Shown here one piece after another: positions 1 through 10,271 of a stretch of 60,000 nt of DNA. The DNA comes from Adiantum capillus-veneris (Eukaryota; Streptophyta; Polypodiopsida; Polypodiales; Pteridaceae). Positions within the stretch are counted from its first letter, which is position 1. Each line of letters opens with the position of its first letter. Location of the stretch: contig CM043953.1 in assembly GCA_014529385.2 (NCBI GenBank), positions 113,339,549 through 113,399,548 of the forward strand. The letters are read 5' to 3'. The notes under the pieces are model-generated. The model had not been told where the DNA came from and searched no databases. It was given only the letters and a program-made list of their open reading frames with translations. The position numbers and the translations under genes were made by a program.

Positions 1-1243
1 AATAGACTGCAATGATTTCGTAGGACACCTGTTAAGTACATAAGTGGCACACATGATGGCCTCAAGCCAAAAAGAATGCGGCAAAGCTTGACTTTTGACC
101 ATACATCGTGCCATTTCCGTAAGTGACCTGTTTTTCCTCTCAGCAACACCATTTTGCTGAGGTGTATAAGGCACTGTACATTGGTGTTTTATCCCACGAC
201 TAGCCAGAAATGCATTAAATTCATGAGACATATACTCCCCCCCTCGATCGGAACGGAGGGTGCCCATAGTACATTTCGAGACATTTTCAGCCAGAGTCAG
301 AAATTGTTTGAAGCACATAAAAACTTCGGACTTCGCTTTAAGCGGGAATACCCATGCATGCCTAGAGTAATCATCAATGAAAGTCACGAAGTACAGGTAA
401 TTGTCCAAGGACGGAGCTTGCATGTGCCCACAAACATCACTATGCACAAGCTGCAACCTGCATGTGGCCCGAATTGAACCATCCTTTGGAAACTTAGAAC
501 GCTACATCTTACCCAAAATACAGCCTTCACAAACATGTTTGATAGGTGCTTCAAGAGGCGGCAAAGAAGCAACCATATCAGATTTCTGCAAATGCAGCAA
601 ACTGACAAAATTCAGATGACCAAAACGTGCATGCCAAAGTTTTACATCTGAAATAGCCCTTGAATTTGCAACAGCATTTGCAAAATTTTGTCCACACTTG
701 TCATACAAAGTGAGCTTATACAGCCCACGGCACAAAAGGCCCGATGCAACAATTTCATCACCAAAACTGAGATCATGAACTGTACATCTGTCTTCCACAA
801 ATTTAACTACAAGTCTAAGTCTAGCAAGTGCGGATACAGACAAGAGATTCTTCTTGATCCCAGGTACATAAAGTGCATCAACAAGTTTGAAGGAGCTGTC
901 ATTAGCAGCAGTGAGCACAATCTTTCTAACTCCTTGAACTGGATAAGAGGCGTTGTTGGCACAAGTGACTGAACTCCCATGAGGGATAGACTCGAGAGAG
1001 GTAAACAATTCACGATGTGAGGTAATGTGCTTTGTAGCACCACTGTCGAAATACCACACATGTGAATCTGCAGTAACTGACAAGCATGCATCATGGACAA
1101 CAGGATTGTAAGTGCACTCTGCGCTAAAAGCCCATTCTGTATCAACATCAGCAACACAGTCTCCTTTCACAGAAGACTCAACAATGGATGCATTTGTAGT
1201 GGAACGAGCATTTGCAATGGAAACACCCTCTTTCTTCTTAGCC
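1..1243 (-). pseudogene. pol: copia protease - pre-integrase - integrase (broken, 3' end outside window)
   Basis: The protease active site WYFDSGATKHIT carries the intact DSG triad. It is followed by the GAG-pre-integrase signature LWHARFGHLNFVSLLHL and the CEGCILGK zinc-binding end. A TAG at 504-502 follows CILGKM; the same frame then continues as the integrase core with the three acidic residues in HSDVCG, SDRGGEY and VAERKNRS, so the stop looks like a single CAG to TAG change. The reading ends at base 1 just after the NRCPTKSL motif that closes the integrase core. RT and RNase H would follow outside the window. Confidence 0.92.
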
Positions 1244-2156
1244 TCTTTGCCTTCAACTTAGGACACGACTTGATCAAGTGATCATTGGCTTTACAATAAT
1301 GGCAATGCATCTTCTTTTTGCCCTTATCACCAGAATTGCCAGACGAAGTGCTGCCAGCAGAAGCATTGGGAACAGAAGTTTTGCCACTCGCAGCAGAACC
1401 ATAAGAAGTGGCTGCATTGCTGTTACCACCCTTTCTTTGAGAAGCAATAAAAGCCTGTTCAACTGCACACTGTCTAGTCCTGTTTTTTTTGGAAAGTGAC
1501 TCTTGCAACAGCAATGTGCATAATGCATCAAACTTGACAACTTCTGGATTTCCTTGGGTCATAAGTCTCCAAGTACTAGCAAAAGTCTGGTAAGAATCTA
1601 GTAAGGCATCAAGAACACTCTGCACAAGGGAACTGTCTGAAATGACTTCACCTGCAGAAATAAGCTGCTCATTTATATCCTTGACACTAGCAAGGAAAGC
1701 GTCCATATCATCTTCCTCATGCATAATCTTCGACTCCAGCTCTTTACGCAACAAAGCAATTTTAGCCTCATTGTGGCTTGCATAAAGACCTGGTAGAATA
1801 TCCCAAGCCTGTTTTGCAGATTTTGTTGAACGGATGTGAGGAATAATGGTGCGCTTCACAGACAACGCAATCAATGCATGAGCCTGCGCATCCTTAACAT
1901 CCCAACGAGCTTGTTCTGCCGTAGGCAAAACAACTCTAACAGCTGAAATCCTTGCAGCAAGACCTGCAACATCCTCAACATCGCCTACATCCTCAGAACC
2001 ATGACGTACATCAATGCCCTGCACAATGTTTCAGACGTTCTTTGACACAAGAACATGTTGCATCATATAAGCCCACATAGGGTAGTTTTCCCCATCCAAC
2101 CTGTCCTCAGCAGAAGCAAACATCTTGAACACATCTGTGTTGTTGTTGTCAGCCAT
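1244..2156 (-). pseudogene. gag: copia gag (broken)
   Basis: Gag packages element RNA into virus-like particles. The start chosen is the ATG at 2156-2154 (MADNNNTD), because the residues just after it (GENYPMWAYMMQHVL) match the N-terminal part of plant copia Gag. A TGA at 2033-2031 follows VLVSKNV and stands where these proteins have Trp (VSKNxWNIVQG), so it is probably TGG to TGA. The frame then stays open through the gag domain to a CCHC zinc knuckle, CHYCKANDHLIKSC (CX2CX4HX4C), near 1290-1330. A one-base deletion around 1241-1250 shifts the frame; the protease frame continues from there. Gag and Pol were probably one polyprotein, as usual in copia. Confidence 0.9.
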
Positions 2157-2504
2157 GGTAAATGCTGCACCTGATGTGAAAACTGCTCGAAAATAGGGGA
2201 AACGGAGCGGAAACAACACGTGCTATATAGCACAATCCGTAGAAGACTATAAGGCACCTGTTATGCAAAAAACAACACTGACAGAAATTCTGCACAAAAT
2301 GATAAAATAGTCTATGCAGTAATGCCTGTAGTGGAAACGGAGGTCGAAATGAGCCCAAATCGAAAATCTGAGCAGACCAAGCTCTATGAGCTATCCCGAA
2401 GTATTTGTCGACTTGCGAACGCTCGCCAAAGCTCACTGAAATCGGAGAAAGTGAGCAAATGTGTATTGGAGCAGCTGGCGACTAAGCCCGGGAGGACGCA
2501 ACCT

Positions 2505-2516
2505 GCTCTGATACCA
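2505..2516 (-). other. Primer binding site (initiator tRNA-Met type)
   Basis: The minus strand reads TGGTATCAGAGC two bases after the LTR end, the standard plant copia primer binding site complementary to the 3' end of initiator tRNA-Met. Confidence 0.88.
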
Positions 2517-2518
2517 AT

Positions 2519-2745
2519 TGTTGGAATTAGGGTTGCAGAGACACACACACAGCTTGGAGAAGACGAAGGAACCTTAAGGCACACAATAGAGAGTGTATTA
2601 CTTAGTGTGCAATGGAAAGATAGATAGCCCTAGAGTGATGGGCGTATATACAATGCACGGGGGGAAAAACCTCCTAAAGAGGGAAAAAATGCCCCGGCGG
2701 TCCTAGTGTGTTCACACTTATCACTACCACATGTATATGGTAACA
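2519..2745 (-). repeat. 5' LTR of the left-edge copia element
   Basis: On the minus strand the segment starts TGTTACCATA and ends CCAACA, giving the TG...CA termini of an LTR, and it is followed after two bases by a tRNA-Met type primer binding site. It is 227 bp, short but within the range for copia LTRs. The boundary at 2745 rests only on the TGTT terminus because the second LTR is outside the window. Confidence 0.75.
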
Positions 2746-2859
2746 AACACCTCAAGCACCTTAGTCATTTAAGCATGAAAATCGTTTATGCCTCTCGAGA
2801 GATCATGTTTAAATTAAACACTTCCAAGAACCTTAGTCATTTAAGCATGAGAAGCACCT

Positions 2860-3230
2860 CAAGCTTGGGCAAGGTTTCCACAAACACCTTAAGCACCTTA
2901 GTTAGCAAGCACGTTAAGCACCTCAGGCTTGGGTAGGATTCCCACCTCAAGGTCACCCCTAGCTTGCCTAGGTCAAAGGACTTTTTAACACTAACTTTTG
3001 GAGATCTTTAATGAAGCTAACCCTAAGGTCTTTAAGATCCATTAGGTAGCATTGCCCTTTAACAGACCATCTCTCATTTGGACCCCTTTAACCTTGGCCC
3101 CTATTGAGAGAGATCCATAAGCACATGTCTATATTTTAACCCTTGTTCCTGTTTATTCTCCCACATTAAATGATAAGTTTAATATGAGAAAATTATTTGG
3201 TTTGATTAGATATTAGATTTTATGACATTA
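2860..3230 (+). repeat. Dispersed repeat, inverted copy at 42005-42300
   Basis: Words such as TTAACCCTTGTTCC, CTCCCACATTAAATGAT, CATTTGGACCCCTTTA and CTAACCCTAAGGTCTT occur here and, in reverse complement and the same relative order, at 42.0-42.3 kb. Both copies adjoin the same CACCTCAAGCACC minisatellite, so the repeat unit includes it. Type unknown; an LTR fragment is possible. Confidence 0.75.
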
Positions 3231-3384
3231 CCTCTCCCTTGAAATGAGTCTTACTATACACTGAGCGACATTTTCGAGCGAGCCAAAATCCGAGTGAATA
3301 TTTATACGGCATGGGCCCATCTTGTCCTATGTGGTGCAATGTAGGCAATTGCTCCCAATGAAAAAATGGGAAGGAGCTTGCCTT

Positions 3385-3517
3385 TATTAAAACTAGGAAA
3401 TTTACACAAGTTTTAGTGTGATTACTGGCAAAAGCTTCAAATTTTAACCTAAAAATTGATAGAAATTCAAGTTTGTCCTTATTTGCACCGGTTAGGAAAA
3501 ATGTATTTTTCTAGTCC

Positions 3518-3524
<7 letters not shown>
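3385..3524 (+). repeat. Dispersed repeat, direct copy at 40165-40295
   Basis: The block with AAATTTACACAAGTTTTAGTG, then CAAATTTTRACCTAAAAA, then TAGGAAAAATGTATTTTTCTAG is present here and near 40.2 kb in the same orientation with scattered substitutions. No terminal structure could be fixed. Confidence 0.7.

Positions 3525-3581
<57 letters not shown>
3522..3581. repeat. (CT)n microsatellite
   Basis: About 30 CT units with one TTT interruption near the right end. Confidence 0.97.
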
Positions 3582-3582
<1 letters not shown>

Positions 3583-3777
3583 CTTTAGTAAAAAAGGAAT
3601 CTTCTTCAAAGGGTGTGTGTCAACGTGGGCACGTAGACCTTCTTTTGTAGTTTTAAAAAATTCTTCTTCAAAGGTTGTGTGTCGACGTGCACACGTAGAC
3701 CTTTTGAGGGAGATTTAAAAAAAGAAAAAACACGTCAAAGAGCTTCAAAAAAGAAGAGTGTATTCACTTTTATATTC

Positions 3778-3779
<2 letters not shown>

Positions 3780-3822
<43 letters not shown>
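3780..3822. repeat. (AG)n microsatellite
   Basis: An uninterrupted AG tract of about 21 units, opposite in phase strand to the CT tract 200 bp to the left. Confidence 0.97.
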
Positions 3823-3824
<2 letters not shown>

Positions 3825-4321
3825 AAAAGAAGACTCTATCCACACTATGGTCTATTTTCAAACAAAGCTATCTATTTGTCATATTCAATTCCAAAAGGAA
3901 TCTTTCTAGTGGAAGGAAAAGCACCTGCAACCGATTCCCACGTCGCCTTTTCGCGCCCACGCTTCTTCCTCACTCTCCACCATTTGTGTCTTGCATGTCC
4001 GAATATCGATACAACTCCCTCATACTATACTCAACTCCCTTGTGGCTCGTGCATGCCGTCCCATATCGCATACTGAGTCAAGACACAAACAAAAGGCTCG
4101 AGAGGGAGTCTTGCAATACACACTCGCATGGGAAAGAGAAGAAAATGTTCATTTCCTACTTCTTGCATTGTGCGACAATGTCATTCACCCTTTCTGCAGA
4201 GAGGCTGCACCACACCTTCGCAAGGGCGAGGAAAACAAAAAACATCTCTTCTGCCTCATGTTGGTCATTGGCACAACAAAAATCTCCCTCTCTTTGTATG
4301 GAGATCCCAACACATGCCATT

Positions 4322-4326
<5 letters not shown>

Positions 4327-4379
<53 letters not shown>
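4327..4379. repeat. (CT)n microsatellite
   Basis: About 26 uninterrupted CT units. Confidence 0.97.
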
Positions 4380-4381
<2 letters not shown>

Positions 4382-4847
4382 CTTCGTGCGACACCTACCT
4401 GTATATCCCTCAAACTCATAAAACCAACCTAAGCATTCACTTTTCCTTTAAATGCATCTCAAAGCAAAACTTAACTTTTTGTTTCTCATTCATAATAATC
4501 AAGTGGGAATCTCGGTTAATTCTCCGTTATAAGTTTCGGTCCATCCACTTCTATTATCCAGAATCTTTCCTAGTTTCTTTCAAAGTGCTCTCTCTCAACT
4601 TACGTAATGATAAAACCACCATGAAATCTTGGGTTTGTACTCAAATGGATACCCATATTTGTTACTGGCATTGTGTACTAACCAATCCTCCATGTTTTCG
4701 TTGATGGAGTTGTGAACCCTTTGAAAAAAATTTTAAAAAAAAATCACCTTGTGCCACACAACACCTCCCAAACTTGCCTTGCACCCTTGCGCACCACCTA
4801 CGAATCCCTATTCCATTTCTCTAGAGGACCTTTTCCCTGCTCCTTCA

Positions 4848-4852
4848 CTTGC
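4848..4852. repeat. Target site duplication CTTGC (left copy)
   Basis: CTTGC directly abuts the left LTR; an identical copy sits at 13595-13599 directly after the right LTR. This shows integrase-mediated insertion of the whole 8.7 kb unit as one event. Confidence 0.9.
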
Positions 4853-5431
4853 TGTGCGCATATGTCGCACGTGTCAATGCAAGGAACTAGCCGATACACT
4901 GTGTGCGAGCCACAAATGGCTCCAAGCACACAACAAGCCTAAACTAGTAAGCTCAAAGATGGTGTTGGTGTGTCACTCACCGCTCTACGCTTCCTGTCGT
5001 GGAGGATTCCTCATCGCGAAGAAGAGGGAGACGCCGCTACGTCGCGCTCAACCGCCTCGCCGCCGTCGTGCCGCCCCAATGATCGATCGCACACACTCTC
5101 TCTCTCTCTCTCTCACACGCATACATACACACACAAGGAGATGAAGAAGAAGAAGATGGAGATGGAGCAAGAGCACTCTTCAATTGCACAAATGAGAGAA
5201 TGAGTGAATTTTAGGTTAAGTTGACTTTTATATGAGCTCGCCCCATTCACACTTGGGTGCCCATGCTTAGCCAATTAATCCCTTGAATGTTCCAGTTAGA
5301 GTGCACCTCTCATCGGCAATCACTCTTACCCTTTTCTTATTGGACCGACAAGCCCGGTACCCAACTCTACAAGTAAATAATACAACGTCCGTCATAGGTG
5401 ATAGGGTGTCCGTGAGCCGTGAGGGTTAACA
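4853..5431 (-). repeat. 3' LTR of the gag-protease Ty3-like element
   Basis: On the minus strand it runs TGTTAACCCTCACGG...GCGCACA, 579 bp, and is nearly collinear with the copy at 12999-13594. It contains a short (CT)n tract at about 5097-5114, shorter than in the partner LTR. Confidence 0.93.
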
Positions 5432-5445
5432 TGCCCCCCTTCCTG
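5432..5445 (-). other. Polypurine tract
   Basis: The minus strand reads AGGAAGGGGGGCA immediately before the TGTTAACC start of the 3' LTR, the expected place and composition for the plus-strand primer of reverse transcription. Confidence 0.88.
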
Positions 5446-7200
5446 ATGTAGATTCTGTCCTCGGAAGCTATTGAGTTGAAGCGCGTTCGTCGAGGTGGAA
5501 GAGCTTTTGAGATGAATGTCCTTAGCCTCCTCCAGTCACTGCAAAATCAAACAACATTGGCACAGTAATTGCATTCTCATAAGCAATTAAAAAGCACGTG
5601 CAGTTGTAGGCAGACAATTTGATTGGTAACAGAATTTTAAACCATTTGTCAGCAATAAACATTAAATTGCAATCTAATAAAACGCATAAACAACTGTAAA
5701 GGTAAAAATTAAACAAGTCTGGGGTCGCTAATTTAACGATCGAAAGGCACTAAAGATCGACTATTAATACCATGGGTAAGCTTCTCAATTTTCTCTGGTC
5801 AATTAAGTTGTTTAATCACGAGAGCCAAGTATTTCATGTTCGAGGGCTGACTAGAGGCTATACCTAGAAGACCTTGTAATTAAGCTATGATAAAAGGAAT
5901 TTCTCACGAAATCATCGCCTAATTGATTACTTTTTCTTTGACCCCCCAAAGTCTTTCACAGTGATTCCATTTTGATGTTTGTGCTTATTTTGTATGCCTT
6001 AGGTTTTTTGCTTTTCAAGGAAAAGCGCCCACACTGGGAACCTTTAGGGCTCTAGTACCATAGGCGATACATGTGAGTGGAGTACCAAATCAAGCTGAGA
6101 TTTCTCTTCCAGCTTAAGATTTTACATTGTGGCACTTTGAATTTTTTTTTTGTTCGTTTTCAGCATTTTAATTTTGTAAGTTTGGGGGGTCATATAACAC
6201 AATTACCCTCCCCAGGCTCATCACACTAGTAAACTCCCTTTATAATACTTAAGCTAAAGGTCAATAGGGACTAAGCCCACTAGAAATCCCTAGTACATTG
6301 CACACAATGCTGCCTAAATCGGATTAAGAACCTAAGTAACCATAGATTTTAAGAAGGCATTCCCCATGGTATTAAGAGAAGATCTCTAACACCTAGCTTG
6401 GTCAAACTAGCTTAGTCGGATTGCTTGATTTTTAAATCTAAACAAGTGCTCATGACAAAAAATTACATCGAATTTAATGTTTGATACTAAGCAAATGCGT
6501 TGAATATTATGCTACCAATCACAATTAAAGCAGACAAACATAGATGCAGAAAAGATAAGGGGCAATGTTAATGGACAAGAAACACCTGTTTGTGTTGATG
6601 ATCGCGCTCGATTTGAAAAGTGGATGAGAGAAAGATTCCATGAAGGTCCAAATCCTAACAACAACAACACGTTCCTGTATACACTAGGAAACACAAAGAA
6701 TACCTCTAGGAGGCACATCAGTGGGAAGAAAGAACTTTGCGAATCACTCAACTCTAAAACAGAAACACTCCTATTGTAATAATCCTACCTACCCTCCATC
6801 ACTCGAGTTTCTGTTTTATGACGTAGGTTTCTATTTCACTGTACCGGATGTGGCATGTGTAGGTCTCGTCAATGTTTTGACTTTTATTGTGCATACTCGT
6901 TTGCTAATTGCTCTTGCTCTTTATTATTTTTGTTTTTTGTGAGTATAAGGCTTTATATATACATTCCACAAGATTTGGAGTTTGAGAGGTCAGGGAGGAA
7001 GGTTGAGAGGGAAGCAAGTGAATGATGACTGTCAGCAAACACTCCCCCTTTCCTTGGGTAGATCATATCGTTTGAAATAAGCTTGTCACCCTTTGAAACC
7101 AATTGTTCCAGTTGGTAATAGGTGAGGATTTTTGCCATTAGTTTTCTATTACCTTAGGTGTCTCGTCGAGTTGCAAGGGTGGTAAGGTACTTTCCTAGGA
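5446..7200 (-). other. Non-coding 3' region of the Ty3-like element
   Basis: A 1.75 kb stretch between the last ORF and the PPT. It is AT-rich and stop-dense in all frames, and no RT, RNase H or integrase motif could be read in it. In an autonomous Ty3 element the region after protease would hold pol; here it is replaced. Confidence 0.7.
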
Positions 7201-8043
7201 TCAAACTTGAAAAGGTTCATCAGGTGATTCTTGAACACTGGGAGGTGTGGAACCCTTTGTAGCTTTATGGAGGTCCACTATTGTAGGTGGAGGTTGTGGA
7301 GAAGCTTTTACCTCTATGGATGCATTACATGAGGAGCTAGAAGCTTCATGGGACTCCCCTCTTCCTGAGCTAGATGGAACAAATTGTTCTTTCTTCGATA
7401 CCCAAACTAGCTTTGGAGTGGGTGTGTAGCATTCTGTGGATTTTTTCTTTCCACGATCGTCAATTTGTTTTGGAGTTACAGGATTGGGCTCACATGGGTC
7501 GGGTGACAAGTAAGAACACGATTTACGTTTTGGCACCCGGATTTGATCATTTCCTTCATAGTAGCCTTGGGCTTCCAATAGTCGTTTAGGAATCCAATGC
7601 CACGTTTCTTTACATTTCTTGGGGTGAATGGGACGTCTCTTACTAGGCGCCTGTCTGTTAGCACTGGCTATGGTCGCTAAAGAAGCTTTAGGGACCCACT
7701 TGTATGTTTTCTTTGTTATATGAGGATGACTCTTGTCAGAAGCTATATGCATTGCTTCTAGCATATTTAAGGGTACGGGCATTTCATCCCCCTCAGGTGT
7801 TACCCACGTCGTCCCCCTATTTCCCCAAGTGTCTATGGTTGCTGCTAGGTGGACCCAATCCACATTGTCCGACTCAGTCATCCCAGGTAGTACATCCATA
7901 TAAGGAGAATCTTCCCCAACATCAGTGTTCGATTTACATGTGTAACAATACTGCAATGGGGCTGAGTGAAATGTTGTGTCAAATCTATGATCAATTATAA
8001 ACCTGTTTCCTAGAGGATGTGCTCGATCAGTAACAAGATCCAC
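7201..8043 (-). CDS. Unknown 3' ORF with W-[VI]-[PS]-K repeats, downstream of protease
   Basis: A 280-codon open frame in the same frame as the protease ORF and separated from it by one TGA (8046-8044); the next codon is GTG, so it is more likely a continuation of the protease polyprotein than a gene with its own start. Three short repeated motifs with a central Trp occur at about residues 116 (KTYKWVPK), 150 (ETWHWIPK) and 214 (KLVWVSKK). The C-terminal 60 residues are rich in Ser, Pro and Glu. Residues 33-37 hold CYTC, possibly metal-binding. I do not recognise the family. It occupies the place where an autonomous Ty3 element has RT, which makes it notable. Its openness over 843 nt in an element whose gag is broken suggests recent constraint or chance. 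Confidence 0.55.
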   Translation of the reverse strand: MDLVTDRAHPLGNRFIIDHRFDTTFHSAPLQYCYTCKSNTDVGEDSPYMDVLPGMTESDNVDWVHLAATIDTWGNRGTTWVTPEGDEMPVPLNMLEAMHIASDKSHPHITKKTYKWVPKASLATIASANRQAPSKRRPIHPKKCKETWHWIPKRLLEAQGYYEGNDQIRVPKRKSCSYLSPDPCEPNPVTPKQIDDRGKKKSTECYTPTPKLVWVSKKEQFVPSSSGRGESHEASSSSCNASIEVKASPQPPPTIVDLHKATKGSTPPSVQESPDEPFQV

Positions 8044-9264
8044 TCAAATGACAGAATCTCGCAACTGCAAGTAGACATGGTTTTTAGACCAGTCATGCAG
8101 CATTTTTGCTTCCCTCATGAAAGGACGTCCTAAGATCATCTCCGATGCCATAGTGTTTTTGGAGAAATCCATAACAATAAAGGTAATCCTTATTTTATGT
8201 CCAAAGACCTTGATCTTGAGATCTTCTAGCATCCCAATAGGTTTAACAATAGACCCATTGGCCATCTTCACTACTATGGTTGTGGTCGCAAGGTGAGGTC
8301 TTCCCATAGTTTCCCACCAATTTTTAGTCACAATGCTAACCCCAACGCCACCATCAAGGATTCCCTTCACAGTTAATCCCTTAGTAGTGATTGGTATGGT
8401 TGCATTGGATTCATCACCCTCAAAGTATTGTCCCAACTTGTTAGCAGGTATTTCTATAACAAGGTTCTCATCTAGGTTGGGTTGTGGATCTATGTATTCC
8501 TCTTCTACTGGCATCTCCCCAGCTCCATCCATCTGTGCAAATTGTGGTAGCCCAAACTTTAGTTCTCCATTGAGGAAGGCTCGAAGAGCTGAGACTAGCT
8601 CAGGGTCTTTATATAGTTTGGACACGATGGTGGTTCTAACTTCTGAAGACATGAAATCCATCAATTTGGCAATGTTTAACGGCAGCTTTTGGACTTCAGT
8701 CCCTTGACGTGGGGAAGATGGGATCTCCATTTCTTCGATAGGATCAAGTAGTCCCTCTGTAAACATTCTTTCCATCAAGAAGTGAGTACACCCACTTTCC
8801 CATGACTTTAAGTCACTTTCTTCTTGGATGACACTAGGTATGGCTAAGGGTCTCTGGACTTGGTGAGGTTGTTGTTGCGTAGGGAACATGGTGTCTGTAA
8901 TCTGGATCTGCCTAGGTACTGGTTCTAAATCCCTTTGGGTATCTTCTACCAAACTCCTTAATTGCTTGACTCGCTCAATCTCCTCTGTAGGGTTTGGATA
9001 AGTTCCTATCTTCTTCTTGGATCCTGGCCATTGTGGCTCATGAAGATCTTCCTTGTTGGTTTCTATCTTAGTGGTCGTTTTGGTCTCCATGGTTTCTCCT
9101 GAATTAGAATCCTCTTCAGTGTCATTCATATATACGGGGTCGTCACCAATCCCTATGTTGGTCTTTGAATTGGGGTCTGGACTTCGCTGCTTTTTGCGAT
9201 CTCTTTCTTCATGTTTTCTTCTTTTTATGAGATTGGGCAATTGATGCCGTGTCTCTTTCCTCAA
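8044..9264 (-). CDS. Retropepsin-like protease (Ty3-type) with DGG active site
   Basis: 406 codons. Residues 1-260 are hydrophilic with no recognised fold. The retropepsin core runs from about residue 270 to 385: the active-site strand is GILDGGVGVSIV (D304-G305-G306), the C-terminal strand-loop is MILGRPFM (377-384), and spacing fits a single-domain retropepsin that acts as a dimer. The canonical triad is D-S/T-G; here the Ser/Thr is Gly, which normally supports the fireman's-grip hydrogen bonds, so activity is doubtful, although related plant families may use this form. It overlaps the preceding nucleocapsid ORF by 56 bases in another frame, either a natural frameshift junction or decay. 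RT does not follow. Confidence 0.8.
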   Translation of the reverse strand: MRKETRHQLPNLIKRRKHEERDRKKQRSPDPNSKTNIGIGDDPVYMNDTEEDSNSGETMETKTTTKIETNKEDLHEPQWPGSKKKIGTYPNPTEEIERVKQLRSLVEDTQRDLEPVPRQIQITDTMFPTQQQPHQVQRPLAIPSVIQEESDLKSWESGCTHFLMERMFTEGLLDPIEEMEIPSSPRQGTEVQKLPLNIAKLMDFMSSEVRTTIVSKLYKDPELVSALRAFLNGELKFGLPQFAQMDGAGEMPVEEEYIDPQPNLDENLVIEIPANKLGQYFEGDESNATIPITTKGLTVKGILDGGVGVSIVTKNWWETMGRPHLATTTIVVKMANGSIVKPIGMLEDLKIKVFGHKIRITFIVMDFSKNTMASEMILGRPFMREAKMLHDWSKNHVYLQLRDSVI

Positions 9265-10102
9265 GAATATAATTTTGTTTTTGGAGCATCGATCGTGTGA
9301 GTACGTTTACTGGTACCACATGTGTACTTTGTGATGGCTCCTCGGTAACTTCAATCAAGTTTAATGGCGTGATCTTCGGTGCATTTGGATTATTTGGACA
9401 TTGGGCAATCAAATGATCAATGCCACAATGATTACACATGAGTATCGGCATTGTAGACGTGCTCGCTTGATTGGTTTGCATTAGTGTGGCATTCTTTTGT
9501 AGCCTAATGGGACACTCGGCTACACGATGTGGACCTCCACACTCATAACATTGAAGAGGTGGTCTCTTAGCAGTGTAATTGATATTTTGGCCTCTTGCCC
9601 CAAGAGCAGCTACTTGATATACAAGTTTCACTTGTCCCCAATAGTCCTCCATGTAGTATTGTGGACTTTCTTCAAGCACATCCATCCCATAGGCAGTATT
9701 AGGATCTATATCTTCCTCACAGCCTTCCAAACAAGCAATAGATGACTCACAACCCACTTGATTCACAGAAGTGATTCTCGGATGTGGTGGTTGCGGTCCT
9801 AGCACTGGAGGTGGTAAAGGTGTTGTTTGAACAACATTTTGGGCCCTAGGGACCATGTGTTGTGCTGTTTGTTCAAGAGGTGGGGCCGGCATCAATGCAG
9901 GCACGCGAGGTGTGTCTGTCCATGCTAAGGTTGGTCTATTGGCCATCGCACGCTTAAATATTATGCAATCCTTAGCTTGATGACCATACCTCCCACAGGC
10001 ATTGTAGTTACCATTGAATTTTACTCTAAAAGAAGGACATTCACTGGTATTATGTGGTCCATAGAAAAGTGAGAACCATTGTTGCTCCCTTCTTGGATAC
10101 AT
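9209..10102 (-). pseudogene. gag: Gag nucleocapsid part with zinc knuckles
   Basis: 297 codons open. Two good CCHC-like knuckles are visible, CYECGGPHRVAEC and CNHCGIDHLIAQC, both CX2CX4HX4C, about residues 188-235. A third, degenerate one (CGRYGHQAKDC) near residue 37 keeps the GH and last Cys but has lost its first Cys. Between them is a Pro-rich linker. Knuckles bind the genomic RNA for packaging. The frame differs from the capsid ORF upstream and the protease downstream, so at least two frameshifts separate pieces that were probably one polyprotein. Confidence 0.8.
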
Positions 10103-10271
10103 ATGATTGTTTTGTGGAGCACAATTGTCTCTAAGACTCTCTTGAGATTTGCTAAAGTCATCTCAGATATCTTTGGCTCCTTAGCAATAGGCTTTAGGGT
10201 CATTGGCTGATGCCCTGATGCTTGCGAGCTAATAGATTTAGGCTCAACAGACACTCTTTCTCCTTGAATCA

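Larger units (their letters stand above)
1..2745 (-). mobile_element. Ty1/copia LTR retrotransposon, 5' part, cut by window edge
   Basis: Read on the minus strand the order is 5' LTR (2745-2519), primer binding site, gag, protease, GAG-pre-integrase and the integrase core, which runs off at base 1. This order (integrase before RT) is diagnostic of Ty1/copia. Reverse transcriptase and RNase H would lie left of the window. The copy is damaged but young-looking: two in-frame stops and one single-base frameshift explain all the breaks seen. The 3' LTR and target duplication cannot be checked. Confidence 0.93.
2746..4847. other. Gene-free interval with dispersed repeats and microsatellites
   Basis: No coding signature was found on either strand. 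The interval holds a degenerate minisatellite around 2745-2935 built on words like CACCTCAAGCACCTTAGTCATTTAAGC, two dispersed repeats that recur near 40-42 kb, and three long dinucleotide tracts. Open frames here (Ser-Leu or Arg-Glu runs) are microsatellite translations. Confidence 0.7.

Noticed and set aside
3456-4432. Long frames with Ser-Leu or Arg-Glu runs around (CT)n/(AG)n tracts, and similar ones at 4156-4704, 44690-44917 and 47361-47561
   Set aside because: The frames are open because dinucleotide repeats have no stops; no protein motif flanks them.
5446-7200. Searched for hidden RT or integrase in the Ty3-like element
   Set aside because: No DYR, YxDD, FGL.NAP, SDRG or zinc-binding motif could be read in any frame; a very decayed remnant cannot be excluded.
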